Shown: positions 33,228-44,293, numbered from the stretch's first letter. The stretch is 64,000 nucleotides of DNA from an uncultured beta proteobacterium (GCA_903823025.1 CAIJRK010000044.1:62001-126000); one strand, 5' to 3'. Notes: a model not told the origin generated them from the letters alone. Made by a program: numbers and translations.

Positions 33228-35402
33228 TCAAGCTTTGAGGTAGTCGGTCTTGTCGCCGAGCCAGCGCATCACATGTTGTTGCGCTAGTTCAGGGTGTTGA
33301 TCCAGCATCAGTGGCGCTGTCTTGCGCGCCCATGCCAGCAGCGCCGTATCGGTCGCCAAATCGGCAAAACGCAACATCGCGGCACCCGACTGGCGCGCCC
33401 CCAAAAACTCACCGGGGCCACGAATCTCCAAGTCACGCCGGGCAATTTCAAAACCATCATTGGTTTCAGCCATCGCCTTCAGACGTGCGCGGGCGGTTTC
33501 TCCCAAACGCGGCGCGTCACCTGTGGAATACAGCAACACGCAGGCCGATGCCGCTGCGCCGCGCCCAACCCGACCGCGCAGTTGGTGCAACTGGCTCAAG
33601 CCAAAACGTTCGGCGTGCTCAATCACCATCAACGATGCATTGGGCACATCCACGCCGACTTCAATCACTGTGGTGCTGACCAAAACGCCCATCTGCCCGG
33701 CAGAGAACAAGGCCATCACCGCTTTCTTTTCAGCCACCGGCATCCGCGAATGCAGCAAGCCCACCATCACGCCCGGCAACGCGGCGCTAAGTTGCGCGTG
33801 CGTCTCGGTGGCATTGCTCAAGTCCAGCGCTTCGCTCTCTTCAATCAGCGGGCAAACCCAGTAAATCTGCCGACCCTCGGACACTTGCGCATGAATGCGC
33901 GCAATCACCTCGTCGCGCCGGGCGTCGTTGACCACTTTGGTGATGATCGGCGTGCGCCCCGGCGGCAACTCGTCGATGGTGGATACATCCAGATCAGCGT
34001 AGTAACTCATGGCCAGCGTGCGCGGGATCGGCGTGGCGGTCATCATCAAAAGATGCGGTTCAAGCGGTGACGGGGACGATGGGGCATCTTCGGCTGGTCC
34101 GTTCGGCGCTGGGCCGGTGTCGGGCGGGGACGATTCAGCATCCCCTGTTTGCGGTGTCAACTTGCTGCGCAAGGCCAACCGCTGGGCGACGCCAAAGCGA
34201 TGCTGCTCATCAATGATGGCGAGCGCCAGGTTTTTAAACACGACTTTGTTTTGAATGACCGCGTGCGTGCCCACCACCAGCCCGGCCTCGCCGCTGGCAA
34301 TCAGCGCCAGCATCTCGCGGCGTTCTTTGGGTTTTTGACTGCCAATGAGACGGGCCGTTTTGATGCCCAGCGGCGCCAGCCAACTCAAGAGTTTGGCAAA
34401 GTGTTGCTCGGCCAGAATTTCGGTCGGCGCCATCAATGCGCACTGCCAGCCCGCTTCCATGCAAATCGCGGCGGCCAGCGCGGCCACCACGGTTTTGCCG
34501 GAACCTACATCGCCTTGTAGCAGGCGGTGCATGGGCACGGGCCGCGTCAGGTCTTGCGCAATCTCGGTACTCACGCGGCGCTGGGCGGACGTCAGTTGAA
34601 AAGGCAACGCGGCGAGTAATTGCGCGTGCAAAGGCAAACTGCGATCTGGCTTGGCTTGAACCGACGCAAGCGCTGGCGCACGCAATCGGGCACGCTCACG
34701 TTTGGCCGTCAATTGCGACAACTGCTGCGCCAGCAACTCCTCGGCTTTAAGCCGCTGCCAGGCCGGATGACTGTGATCTTCGAGCGTGGCGAGCGCCACA
34801 TCAGGCGTTGGGTTGTGCAAAAACCAGAGCGATTCGCGTAAATCCCAAGCGGGCTGCAACCCGATTTCAGGCAAGGTTTCAGGCAACAAGGTCTCGGCTA
34901 ACTCAACGCGATTCAGTCCACTTTGCACCACCCGGCGCAAATAAGCCTGCGGCAAACCGGCCACCGTGGGGTAAATCGGCGTCAGCGCCACGGCCAGTGC
35001 GCCGCCCGCCTCTTTGAAGGTGGGGTGCATCATTTGCAAGCCCCAATAGCCGCCTCGAATCTCACCGCGCGCCCGAATACGGTTGCCCACCGCCAGCGCC
35101 TTTTGATGCGAAGGGTAGAAGCTGAAAAACCGCAGCGTGCAAACGTCAGAGCCATCGTCCACTGTCACCAGCAGCTGGCGACGCCCGCCCGGTGTGATGT
35201 CACAAGCGGTGACGGTGGCCTCGATTTGAACCGTGTCGCCTTCGCGAACCTCGCGCAATTTGACAATCCGGGTCTCGTCTTCGTAACGCAGCGGCAGATG
35301 CAGCGCCAGATCAATAGGCCGCACCAGACCGAGCTTGCGCAAGGCTTTTTGGGGGCCGGTTAGGGGCTTGGGTTTGAAGGTTTCGGACGGTGCGTCAGTC
35401 AT
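33228..35402 (-). CDS. recG: ATP-dependent DNA helicase RecG
   Basis: A 724-residue superfamily 2 helicase that reverses stalled replication forks. The N-terminal wedge/OB region runs about residues 1-230. Helicase motifs follow: LLQGDVGSGKT (I), IDEQHRFG (II), TATPIPRTL (III), STTVIEVGVD (V) and QLRGRVGRG (VI). ATG 35402 is preferred over the longer frame to 35429 because it gives the normal length. A Ser/Pro/Asp-rich linker (residues about 415-440) interrupts the helicase core between motifs II and III, which is a local feature. The gene borders the island at 35432. Confidence 0.95.
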   Translation of the reverse strand: MTDAPSETFKPKPLTGPQKALRKLGLVRPIDLALHLPLRYEDETRIVKLREVREGDTVQIEATVTACDITPGGRRQLLVTVDDGSDVCTLRFFSFYPSHQKALAVGNRIRARGEIRGGYWGLQMMHPTFKEAGGALAVALTPIYPTVAGLPQAYLRRVVQSGLNRVELAETLLPETLPEIGLQPAWDLRESLWFLHNPTPDVALATLEDHSHPAWQRLKAEELLAQQLSQLTAKRERARLRAPALASVQAKPDRSLPLHAQLLAALPFQLTSAQRRVSTEIAQDLTRPVPMHRLLQGDVGSGKTVVAALAAAICMEAGWQCALMAPTEILAEQHFAKLLSWLAPLGIKTARLIGSQKPKERREMLALIASGEAGLVVGTHAVIQNKVVFKNLALAIIDEQHRFGVAQRLALRSKLTPQTGDAESSPPDTGPAPNGPAEDAPSSPSPLEPHLLMMTATPIPRTLAMSYYADLDVSTIDELPPGRTPIITKVVNDARRDEVIARIHAQVSEGRQIYWVCPLIEESEALDLSNATETHAQLSAALPGVMVGLLHSRMPVAEKKAVMALFSAGQMGVLVSTTVIEVGVDVPNASLMVIEHAERFGLSQLHQLRGRVGRGAAASACVLLYSTGDAPRLGETARARLKAMAETNDGFEIARRDLEIRGPGEFLGARQSGAAMLRFADLATDTALLAWARKTAPLMLDQHPELAQQHVMRWLGDKTDYLKA

Positions 35403-35520
35403 GACGTTATTGTGGCTTAGACGGTGCAACTTGGGCGTGGTTCAAACCCGGGTAACACGTTGAAGCACGGCACCTGGCTCGACGATACTCGCTGTCCTTC
35501 ATTGACAGCAGCCTCTCGGC

Positions 35521-35773
35521 ATGACTTCAACGACTTTTGCGGCAACCCAACTTCTCTCGAACCAACGCATTGATCTGGCCATCGCGGCCATGAGCGGCAC
35601 TGCCAACGTCAGCCACCTTGCCTGTGAACATCAAGTCAGTCGCCAAGTTCGTTTATCAACAAAAGGACAAAGCCCAGAGAAAGTCCGGGCAGCGCTGCGT
35701 GCGAGTCTGGTGCAGACCCATGCGCTTGGCCAGTAGATTGGGAGCGCTGGCTGAATGCCGATTGAAAAGCTAA
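35521..35773 (+). pseudogene. Frameshifted HTH (transposase-like) remnant
   Basis: ATG 35521 opens a frame with IDLAIAAMSGTANVSHLACE and HQVSRQ. One extra base near C35644 shifts it, and the next frame continues KFVYQQKDKAQRKSG, the usual follow-up of this HTH in transposase-like proteins. In the original frame the text becomes meaningless and stops at 35736. I judge it a decayed insertion-element gene. Confidence 0.6.
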
Positions 35774-35800
35774 GCGTACCTGCAATTTAGGAGTTTGAAC

Positions 35801-35917
35801 ATGGCCTTATCCCAAGACATCAAAGAACGTATTTTTCCGCAGCCGACGAGCATGAAGGGGTTGTACGCCAATATGGATCTGCCATTTGCAGTCGTTCAGT
35901 TAAAGTCCTTGCCCTAA
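35801..35917 (+). CDS. Very small ORF, function unknown
   Basis: A 38-codon frame with AGGAG at 35788-35792, eight bases before ATG 35801. It encodes MALSQDIKERIFPQPTSMKG and continues to KSLP. It may be the N-terminal part of a broken gene, since the start looks good but the frame ends early. No family recognised. Confidence 0.35.
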   Translation: MALSQDIKERIFPQPTSMKGLYANMDLPFAVVQLKSLP

Positions 35918-36066
35918 GGGTGAGGGTTGTCCATGTCGAGCACTTCGCATCTCAAGGGTCATCGGTTCCCCAGTGGCTTGGTTTGAAAAAACATGATCTG
36001 GGACTTTTTGGGGATCGCGGCTGATGCGGCTTGGCAAGCTGTGGCTTAAAAAAAGAGGAAATCAAT

Positions 36067-36480
36067 ATGCTGTTAACTGATATCGCCGTCGAGCACACAC
36101 GGGTGTCCAAAAAGGATGGGGTTCGTCAGACTTATCTGCTGCATCCGTTTACCAACACGCAGCGAGATACGCTTGGCAAATTCGAGATCGTTCGTGACAT
36201 CAGTGAGCCAGGGTTCAAAGAAGTTAAACGCTCAACCTTCGTGACGCTTCAACATTTGGCGGAGTTGTATGCGAAAGGCGTACTCGAAGAATTCGGGTTT
36301 TCAGTTCGCATGTGTCCGGGTCAGGGCACGTACCCTACTGCGAATCCCGCAAAAAAGATACTGCCAACCAGTATCAGGCCGGGGTCACCGTTCGACCTGG
36401 CTGTTCAAAAGGTGGATGCCTCGAAACCTGCTAATCGCGAATTGAGAACAGCATTGCTTCGCACTAACGTCAAACTTTAA
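36067..36480 (+). CDS. Hypothetical protein in the recG-queA island
   Basis: A 137-residue protein starting MLLTDIAVEHTRVSKKDGVR. ATG 36067 has AAGAGGAA upstream, which decides it over the longer frame from 36031. It is charged and soluble-looking, with no signal peptide or membrane segment, and I recognise no family. It is followed after about 107 bases by another small gene. It may belong to a mobile element or defence/antitoxin type island, but there is no direct evidence. Confidence 0.55.
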   Translation: MLLTDIAVEHTRVSKKDGVRQTYLLHPFTNTQRDTLGKFEIVRDISEPGFKEVKRSTFVTLQHLAELYAKGVLEEFGFSVRMCPGQGTYPTANPAKKILPTSIRPGSPFDLAVQKVDASKPANRELRTALLRTNVKL

Positions 36481-36587
36481 GGGTAATGACGCTAATGAAG
36501 ACCAATGGCGTCATCCTGCCTTGCACGGCGCTGGGGCGAAAGAGCGCAGAAAATAGCGCGATTAGATATTTAGATATGGGAGTACCT

Positions 36588-36797
36588 GTGAATCCATCCA
36601 TTGTCTATGCCGAACTCATCGCCACTTTCAAGCGGGCGCAAGCAGATGCTGCTCACAAGTTCGGATTGATCAAAGCTGCTGCGCAAAAGGGGCCCAAGGC
36701 AGTCCAAGCGGCAGCCGAAACAGCGGCAAAGGCAACAAAACGCAGGGACTCGTATGCAAAGAAGCTGGATACCCTGGGGTTGAGCCTCAAGGATTGA
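36588..36797 (+). CDS. Small hypothetical protein, Ala/Lys-rich helix
   Basis: A 69-residue protein. GTG 36588 is chosen because GGGAG at 36578-36582 is five bases upstream. ATG 36576 is also possible and would add four residues. The sequence NPSIVYAELIATFKRAQADA followed by a long Ala/Lys run predicts a single amphipathic helix. No family recognised. Confidence 0.45.
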   Translation: MNPSIVYAELIATFKRAQADAAHKFGLIKAAAQKGPKAVQAAAETAAKATKRRDSYAKKLDTLGLSLKD

Positions 36798-36994
36798 GCG
36801 CGGCCCAACGTATTGCCCGACACCCGTCTTTGGCGACTACCCCACCTGGCCCACAGGCGTCGAACACTGTGGCGTCCGATAAGCGACATCCAGCTTCAGT
36901 TGCTGACCGCTAAGCCTGGCGGCTGGTGACGGGGGACCGTAAGGATTCCTACGTAAATGAGTAACAGGCGAAAACAACCTTGGAATCGGGGTTC

Positions 36995-37039
36995 TATGGG
37001 CGTGGTTCAAAAAACTGGGTTTTTTGAACCACGCCCATA
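36995..37039. repeat. Perfect 20-bp-stem inverted repeat with 5-base loop
   Basis: The arm at 36995-37014 and its reverse complement at 37020-37039 are identical over 20 bp, with CTGGG between. The arm contains the 15-base sequence also present at 35432. It may be a terminator-like hairpin (ending in T and A runs inside the stem) or a folded element end. Confidence 0.6.
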
Positions 37040-37350
37040 TCCGCACCTAAATCCTGTGTCTTGAAAGTGGTTGCCAAGGTGCCAAAGCACAACTCGTCTG
37101 CGCTGACGTCCGGCCAGTGGCTCGCTGTATTTGATCGTGATGCTTTTGATGGGATTGGCTTCCAAAACCAGAGCGCTTTCAGCTTTCAGTCGCATCAATA
37201 GAGGCCTGAAAGCCGCTGCAAGCAAAAGCAATTTCATCCTGCAGTTCTCGAATGACACTTCAATTTGAAAAAATCAGAACTTAATTTCAGACTGCGACAA
37301 TCGCCAGCTTTACCTCAACTTGGTACGGGTTTGTTCAACCCTCAAGCACT
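37040..37350. other. Noncoding region before queA
   Basis: About 310 bases without a convincing gene. An 83-residue minus-strand frame (37007-37258) overlaps the palindrome and has no clear RBS. No further structure was recognised. Confidence 0.35.
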
Positions 37351-38433
37351 ATGCCTACTTCTTTGCCTCACACCCCACGCACTTTCACCTTGAGTGACTT
37401 CGACTTTGTCTTGCCCGACGTGCTCATCGCCCAACATCCCGCATCTGAGCGCAGCGGCTCGCGTCTGCTAGACGGCACGGGCACAACGCCCGCTGACCGG
37501 ATTTTCCGCGATCTGCCCCAGCTTTTGCAACCAGGCGATCTGGTGGTTTTCAATGACACCAAGGTCATCAACGCCCGCCTGTTTGGCGAAAAGCCCACCG
37601 GCGGCAAGCTCGAATTGCTGATTGAGCGCGTCCTTGGCGGCAATCAGGTGGCCGCTCACATGCGCGTCAGCAAAAAGCCGGAACCGGGCACCACCGTGGC
37701 CTTGGTCGGTGCGCCTGGCACGCATGACCACCTGCGCGCCACGCTGTTGGGCCGCTGGCCGGATGACGACGGTGGCATGTTCCGTTTTGTACTGTCCAAT
37801 GATGCCGGCGACGACCCGCATACGCTGATGGAACGTCACGGCCATGTACCGCTGCCGCCCTACATCACCCACACCGATTCCGCTGAAGACGCCGCCCGCT
37901 ACCAAACCGTGTTCGCCAAAAACCCCGGTGCCGTGGCCGCGCCCACCGCTGCGCTGCATTTTGACAACGCCTTGTTGGCCGCCATAGACGCCTTGGGCGT
38001 GCAGCGCGCCCACGTCACGCTGCATGTGGGTGCGGGCACATTTCAGCCGGTCAAAACCGAGAATCTGGCCGAACACCAAATGCACAGCGAGTGGTACGAC
38101 GTGCCGCTGGCCACGCAGCAAGCCATTGCTGATTGCCGGGCGCGCGGTGGTCGCATCGTCGCGGTCGGCACCACTACCGTGCGCACGCTGGAGTCGTGGG
38201 CGCAGAGTGGCCAAACCTCGGGCGACACGCGTATCTTCATCACGCCGGGGTTTGAGTTCAAGCTGATTGACTTGCTGGTGACCAATTTTCACCTGCCCAA
38301 ATCGAGCTTGATGATGCTGGTCAGCGCCTTTGCAGGCTACGAGCAGGTGATGGCGTTGTACCGTCACGCCATTGCTGGCGACTACCGGTTTTTCAGCTAT
38401 GGGGATGCCATGTTGTTAGCGCGTCAACGCTAA
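37351..38433 (+). CDS. queA: S-adenosylmethionine:tRNA ribosyltransferase-isomerase
   Basis: A 360-residue enzyme that adds the cyclopentenediol part of queuosine precursor to tRNA, using the ribosyl group of SAM. Conserved blocks: [49 protein letters not shown] and [11 protein letters not shown]. Length is standard. The partner tgt lies about 4.6 kb downstream on the same strand. The c-di-GMP genes lie between, so the usual queA-tgt neighbourhood has been opened. Confidence 0.96.
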   Translation: MPTSLPHTPRTFTLSDFDFVLPDVLIAQHPASERSGSRLLDGTGTTPADRIFRDLPQLLQPGDLVVFNDTKVINARLFGEKPTGGKLELLIERVLGGNQVAAHMRVSKKPEPGTTVALVGAPGTHDHLRATLLGRWPDDDGGMFRFVLSNDAGDDPHTLMERHGHVPLPPYITHTDSAEDAARYQTVFAKNPGAVAAPTAALHFDNALLAAIDALGVQRAHVTLHVGAGTFQPVKTENLAEHQMHSEWYDVPLATQQAIADCRARGGRIVAVGTTTVRTLESWAQSGQTSGDTRIFITPGFEFKLIDLLVTNFHLPKSSLMMLVSAFAGYEQVMALYRHAIAGDYRFFSYGDAMLLARQR

Positions 38434-38460
38434 AGCACAAGCATTTAAGGGAAAACAAAA

Positions 38461-39723
38461 ATGAAAACCTCTAAAAAACGCACCGCCTTTCGCATCGCGA
38501 TGGTCAGTATTTTGTTGGCCGTTTTGGCCAGCCCTGTGGCGTGGTTTGTGGCGAGAGAAAGAGCGGAGGAAGGCGTCGTTTCTCTGGCGATTGAGGAATC
38601 AGGGCGCTTGCTTCACCATTACGACGCCATTGATCTGAGCGGCCCGGATGCCTTGGCCCACGCAGCTCTGGCAGCCAAAACTATTTCAGGGGGCTTGTTT
38701 GATATTTCTGAAATCTACAACAGCCAGGGGCTGCGACTGGCCGAATCCTTGACCGCAGAGGGAACGGCGGTGGAGCCGCACTTGCCCAAGCATGGTTTGC
38801 CCGATTATCTTGAAGCCTCGTATGAAAGTCTGAAACTCTCAAACAACGTTTGGGCCTTGCGCGTTTTTGTCCCCTTGCGCGACTCGGCCACCGATATGAG
38901 TCAGCCGATTACTGGCTATTTTGAAGGCGTGCGCGTGGTGCCAACCTGGCAAAAAGACCAGATTTTTTACAGTTCTTTGACCATGGCCCTGATGGTGGGG
39001 TTGGCCTCTTTGCTCTGCGGCGCGGCACTTTATCCGGTGGTCGTTCGTTTGTCGGCAGACAACGAACGCAAGGCGCGTGAGGTGCTTGACTCGCACATCT
39101 CAATGATGGAGGCGCTGGGTCGCGCCATTGCCAAGCGAGACTCCGACACCGGCGCCCACAATTACCGGGTCGCCTGGATTGCCGCCAGCATTGCCGAGCG
39201 CCTGGGCGTGGCGGGCAGTGCGATGCAAGCGCTGATTGCGGGCAGTTTTTTGCACGACGTGGGCAAGATCGGCATTCCTGATGCCATTCTGCTCAAGCCC
39301 GGCAAGCTCGATGCGGCCGAGTGGCTCATCATGCGCACGCACGTGGCGCAAGGCAAAGAAATTGTGAGCGGCATGGGTTGGCTGGACGGCGCGAATGATG
39401 TGGTGGCCGCACACCATGAAAAATGGAACGGATCAGGCTATCCGCTTCAACTCACCGGTGAGGCGATTCCGCTGGCGGCGCGTATTTTTGCCGTCGCTGA
39501 TGTGTTTGACGCGCTCTGCTCTAAACGCCCCTACAAAGAACCGATGAGCTTTGAGACTGCCCTGGCGATTCTGGAGAAAGACACCGGCAGCCATTTCGAT
39601 CCGGCTGTCATGGCGGTATTTCGCCCGATGGCGCGCAAGACCTTTGAGCGTTTAGCCAACATCTCCGAGACCGATGCCCGCCAACTTCTGGAAGACCGCG
39701 TGCGCCATCATTTTGATCTTTGA
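38461..39723 (+). CDS. HD-GYP c-di-GMP phosphodiesterase, membrane-bound
   Basis: A 420-residue protein with helices at about 10-28 and 170-195 flanking a periplasmic region, then a cytoplasmic HD-GYP domain. The metal site is intact: FLHDVGKIGIPDAIL and VVAAHHEKWNGSGYPLQLTG, with the GYP triad complete. Only the usual Asp before the GxGYP is Asn. It should degrade c-di-GMP. It starts 28 bases after queA and could be co-transcribed with it. Confidence 0.9.
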   Translation: MKTSKKRTAFRIAMVSILLAVLASPVAWFVARERAEEGVVSLAIEESGRLLHHYDAIDLSGPDALAHAALAAKTISGGLFDISEIYNSQGLRLAESLTAEGTAVEPHLPKHGLPDYLEASYESLKLSNNVWALRVFVPLRDSATDMSQPITGYFEGVRVVPTWQKDQIFYSSLTMALMVGLASLLCGAALYPVVVRLSADNERKAREVLDSHISMMEALGRAIAKRDSDTGAHNYRVAWIAASIAERLGVAGSAMQALIAGSFLHDVGKIGIPDAILLKPGKLDAAEWLIMRTHVAQGKEIVSGMGWLDGANDVVAAHHEKWNGSGYPLQLTGEAIPLAARIFAVADVFDALCSKRPYKEPMSFETALAILEKDTGSHFDPAVMAVFRPMARKTFERLANISETDARQLLEDRVRHHFDL

Positions 39724-39777
39724 CAACTGCGTTTGTCACAACGATTGGGCGTCTCATGGCTTCACAGGTGTCGTTTT

Positions 39778-41634
39778 TTAATCAAAATACTTAACCAGTT
39801 GATCCAGTTCGCGCGCCGTTTGATGAAGGTGCTGGGACGCCGCCCAAGCCCCTTGCACATCCTCGCGGTTTTGCACAATTAGCACGGCAATTTGATTCAA
39901 CTGCGCAGCCACCTCCTTGATCGACAAGGCCTCAACCCGCGCCGCGCTGGCAATGGCCTGCACTTGGTCGCTCACATCGCGGCGCTCCAAAGGTGCATCA
40001 CTCACGTCAGCTGCTTCAACCGGCGCGGTCGGTGTGGGCTGATGAGGCGTCACGGGCGCTGCAGGCTGATTCGGGTTCTCGCCAAAAATAGCCAACAGAT
40101 CATCAGGAAAGAGTTCAAACCCGGCGGGCTGTGAATCGGCTTTTATCGAGGCTGACGTAGAGGTGATTGGGGTGTTGTCAACGCCATCGGTCATGGTCAG
40201 CAACAAGGCCTCGATATTAGCGGCAATCGCCACCATTTGTTGACGCGACTCAGTGACCGCCTCTACCGTTTGGTGAACCCGATCATGCTGCTCGTCCGAA
40301 TGTTCGGCCAAATTCATCATGATCTGGTTCAGGTTGCGGCATTGCGCGTGAATGGATTCCGACGATTGCTGTATCTCATGCATCATCACATTCAAATGCA
40401 TTTGCGTGACCGACACAGCCGCCATCACGCGCCCCGGCTCGCCATAACCAAAGGCATCAACTTTGCCGGACAAATTACCCTCGGCAATAGCCTCCAGCGC
40501 CCGCACCGATTTTTCCAGCGGTCTGGCCGTGACGCGGAAAAACAAGAAACCAACCACGACCAGCACCAGACAACTCAGGGCAATACCGGCGATGGCGACG
40601 TTAACAATCATTCGGGTTCGCTCGGTCACCTCCATAAACTTGGCACGGCCCCGCTCTGACAAGTAGGTCAACAGTGCGGTTGAGCTGGCATTGGCCGCGT
40701 CGTAGAAGGGGTTGACGCGGTTGTTGAAGATCAGCTCGGCCTGCGCAAAGTTGTCGGCTTCAAGCGCTTGCTTGGCTTTCAGAAGACCTTCATCGGCGTA
40801 ACGATTTCTGGCCGTTGAGTAATGTGTGGCCAGTTCCTGTTCGGTTGGATTCTTGATTTGCGTGGCATAACCTTGCCAAAGCCGGTCAATCTCATTCTTG
40901 TTTTCGACCAAGGTTTGCATCGCGTCATGCACCGGCCGATCTTGTTGAATGTCAGGATAAGAAGCTGGATTTTGGCGTAGCGCCATGCCCACTTGGGCGC
41001 GGTTATCGGCCATCAGGAAGTTGATGCGACCAATGGTTTGCACTGGTGTCATCTCCTCAAAGTACAGCGCCCGGATGTCTGATTTGGACATATTCAGCCC
41101 GGTGATGCCCAAGATGCCACCCGCCACCATCACCAGCGTGACAAAGAGAATCCACAGAGGAATGCCGTTTCTGATGGAGAGGTGCTTTTTCCAGTCAGGC
41201 ACCAAATCTTCCTTGATGGCTTCAGGCATGGCAACGGCCACTTTGTAGAGCGCCTCTGCACTGGCAACAGCTTGTCGCGAAGGGCAAGCCCGCACCGACA
41301 TGAAACCGATGATCTGGCCGCCTTTTTTGATCGGCACAATCCGGGCATCGACCCAGTAGTGATCACCGTTTTTGCAACGGTTTTTAACGATGCCGCGCCA
41401 AGGCAACCCACGTTTCAGGGTTTTCCACATCACCTCGAAGGCCACGGGGGGCATATCCGGGTGCCGGATGAGGTTGTGATTTTTGCCCACAAGCTCCGCC
41501 TCCGAGAATCCGCTGACCTCGATGAAATCCTTGTTAGCGAAGGTGATGACGCCCTTGGTGTTGGTCTTCGTCACCATGCTTTTGTCAGCAGAAAATAGTA
41601 TTTCCTGCCCTGTGATCGGTAGATTGATTTTCAT
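39778..41634 (-). CDS. PAS-HAMP chemoreceptor-like protein without the canonical signalling tip
   Basis: A 618-residue protein. An N-terminal PAS domain (about 10-120) of Aer type has FIEVSGFSEAELVGKNHNLI. Then come a first helix (about 155-180), a helical extracytoplasmic region, a second helix and a HAMP-like part. The C-terminal part after HAMP is helical, but the strongly conserved MCP tip with ALNAAIEAARAGE-like residues is missing. ATG 41634 is chosen (AGGGAA upstream) over the longer frame to 41727. It might be a receptor that cannot dock CheA in the usual way, or a C-terminally diverged member. It is 17 bases after the HD-GYP gene on the same strand. Confidence 0.75.
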   Translation of the reverse strand: MKINLPITGQEILFSADKSMVTKTNTKGVITFANKDFIEVSGFSEAELVGKNHNLIRHPDMPPVAFEVMWKTLKRGLPWRGIVKNRCKNGDHYWVDARIVPIKKGGQIIGFMSVRACPSRQAVASAEALYKVAVAMPEAIKEDLVPDWKKHLSIRNGIPLWILFVTLVMVAGGILGITGLNMSKSDIRALYFEEMTPVQTIGRINFLMADNRAQVGMALRQNPASYPDIQQDRPVHDAMQTLVENKNEIDRLWQGYATQIKNPTEQELATHYSTARNRYADEGLLKAKQALEADNFAQAELIFNNRVNPFYDAANASSTALLTYLSERGRAKFMEVTERTRMIVNVAIAGIALSCLVLVVVGFLFFRVTARPLEKSVRALEAIAEGNLSGKVDAFGYGEPGRVMAAVSVTQMHLNVMMHEIQQSSESIHAQCRNLNQIMMNLAEHSDEQHDRVHQTVEAVTESRQQMVAIAANIEALLLTMTDGVDNTPITSTSASIKADSQPAGFELFPDDLLAIFGENPNQPAAPVTPHQPTPTAPVEAADVSDAPLERRDVSDQVQAIASAARVEALSIKEVAAQLNQIAVLIVQNREDVQGAWAASQHLHQTARELDQLVKYFD

Positions 41635-41650
41635 TGGATTTCCCTTAACT

Positions 41651-42799
41651 TTATTTAGCCCAAATCCGCTTGATCGTGACGGTCGCGGCGCGGCAATCGG
41701 CATACGCCACCAGACCGGTAATTTCATTACCGGGTTGCGCGGTTTCCCGGCGAATAGGCACGGGCAAAATCATGCCGGTTTTGCCATAAATACTGTAAAC
41801 CGTGGCCTCTCCCGCCTTGACCGTCGGACTTTTGATGACCGCGATTTCACCGCTCTTGAGTTTGACAATGGTGCCCGGCGGCAACAGGCCCACCTTGCTA
41901 ATCAACATGCGCACGATTTCGCCGTCCACTTCGGCATCCTTCTTTTGATAAATCTCTTTCAGGGCGTTTTGAGAAAAGAGGGCATGGCTGCGATAAGGGC
42001 GTGGCTTGACCATGGCGCTGTAAATATCGGCCACCGCCAAAATGCGGGCGCCCACAGACACCTGATCTTCTTTCAACCCCGCCGGATAACCACTGCCATC
42101 CAGGCGGTCATGGTGGCCCCGCACGGCCTGCAACCAGATTGGATCAACCACGCCCGCTTGCGTCAGCAGATCGGCGCTCTGGTTGGGGTGCTGCCACATC
42201 CGCGTCCGCAGGTCATCCGGCATGGGGCCAACGTGGTTGTCCAACTCGGCCTGAATCGAAATCTGGCCCAAATCGCGGGTCAGCGCCGCGCACACCAGTG
42301 ACAACCGATGCGCCTGATCCAGCCCCTTGCTGTGCGCCACCAGTTCGGTCAACACAGCGCCCATCATCTGATGCACCACGATGTAGGCGTTGTAGGAGTC
42401 AAAACAAGGCGCGGCTAGCGCAGCGTCAATGTCGGTGTGACATATTTGTTGAACCGCCAAGGCAATTTTTTTGATTCGGGCGGTCACGTCGATTTGTTCC
42501 GGACTTTTTAGCGCGGTGCCCATCACATGCTTCAAGTTCAAAATAAGTCCGCCGAGTTCTTCAAACGGGGACTGATCATCCAGGCCAAGCGGGGGGTTGG
42601 GGTACGAGGCCGATAGCGCACCGGGCATCCCCTGCCCGTTGCTGATATTAAAGAGAGCGCCACGCGCCAACATGCGGGTGATCTGGTCAGGCATGGTGAT
42701 CACGGCCCCCTGGCGCAGCAACAAAATGCCATTGGCATCAAAAATTGCGTGGGCAATCGCCTCTCCCAGAACAATATCAGCCGGTACTATTTTCCGCAC
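41651..42799 (-). CDS. HD-GYP domain protein with degenerate HD site
   Basis: A 382-residue cytoplasmic protein. The GYP half is intact (RGHHDRLDGSGYPAGL), while the metal-binding HDxGK site reads ALTRDLGQISIQ, so the histidine is replaced by arginine. The enzyme is probably inactive, or a c-di-GMP receptor. The gene precedes the PAS receptor by 17 bases, forming a likely sensor pair. An extra C-terminal beta-rich domain (about 270-382) follows. Confidence 0.85.
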   Translation of the reverse strand: MRKIVPADIVLGEAIAHAIFDANGILLLRQGAVITMPDQITRMLARGALFNISNGQGMPGALSASYPNPPLGLDDQSPFEELGGLILNLKHVMGTALKSPEQIDVTARIKKIALAVQQICHTDIDAALAAPCFDSYNAYIVVHQMMGAVLTELVAHSKGLDQAHRLSLVCAALTRDLGQISIQAELDNHVGPMPDDLRTRMWQHPNQSADLLTQAGVVDPIWLQAVRGHHDRLDGSGYPAGLKEDQVSVGARILAVADIYSAMVKPRPYRSHALFSQNALKEIYQKKDAEVDGEIVRMLISKVGLLPPGTIVKLKSGEIAVIKSPTVKAGEATVYSIYGKTGMILPVPIRRETAQPGNEITGLVAYADCRAATVTIKRIWAK

Positions 42800-43022
42800 A
42801 GATTAGCCTTTTTATACTCAACAATTCAACATTCCCCAGGGGCCAAAGCACCGTCGTTCAAACGGATGCCAACGGCTTTGACCCTCAATCAAGACAAGTC
42901 AGGGGCGCGTAGTTAAACAATATTTTTATTCAACGCAGAGTTGATTATTAACAATACCTGACACGGGTTGTTATAAAACTTACATGGCGTATCTCGTGCG
43001 CTGGTTTGCGCGGCAGGCATGA

Positions 43023-44219
<1,197 letters not shown>

Positions 44220-44293
44220 GCTACTGCGTTGTATATTTATCACCGTTGCCGCTTTTGCTAGTGTTAGCAGGGTGTCAAAACGCTTTTCAAATC

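Larger units (their letters stand above)
35432..37037. mobile_element. Putative small island or decayed insertion element between recG and queA
   Basis: The 15-base sequence TGGGCGTGGTTCAAA at 35432-35446 returns in inverted form, TTTGAACCACGCCCA, at 37023-37037. Between them lie an HTH/transposase-like remnant, three small genes of unknown type and a perfect 20-bp stem palindrome. Codon style differs from the housekeeping neighbours. No full transposase is seen and target-site duplications were not confirmed, so this is a hypothesis. Confidence 0.4.

Noticed and set aside
37007..37258. Minus-strand frame of 83 residues beside the palindrome
   Set aside because: Runs into the palindrome, no RBS and no recognised family; kept only as a note for the region.
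44246..44293. TTG start giving a lipoprotein-like leader to the J-domain protein
   Set aside because: A J-domain protein should be cytoplasmic, and ATG 44294 lies just downstream with a normal sequence start.
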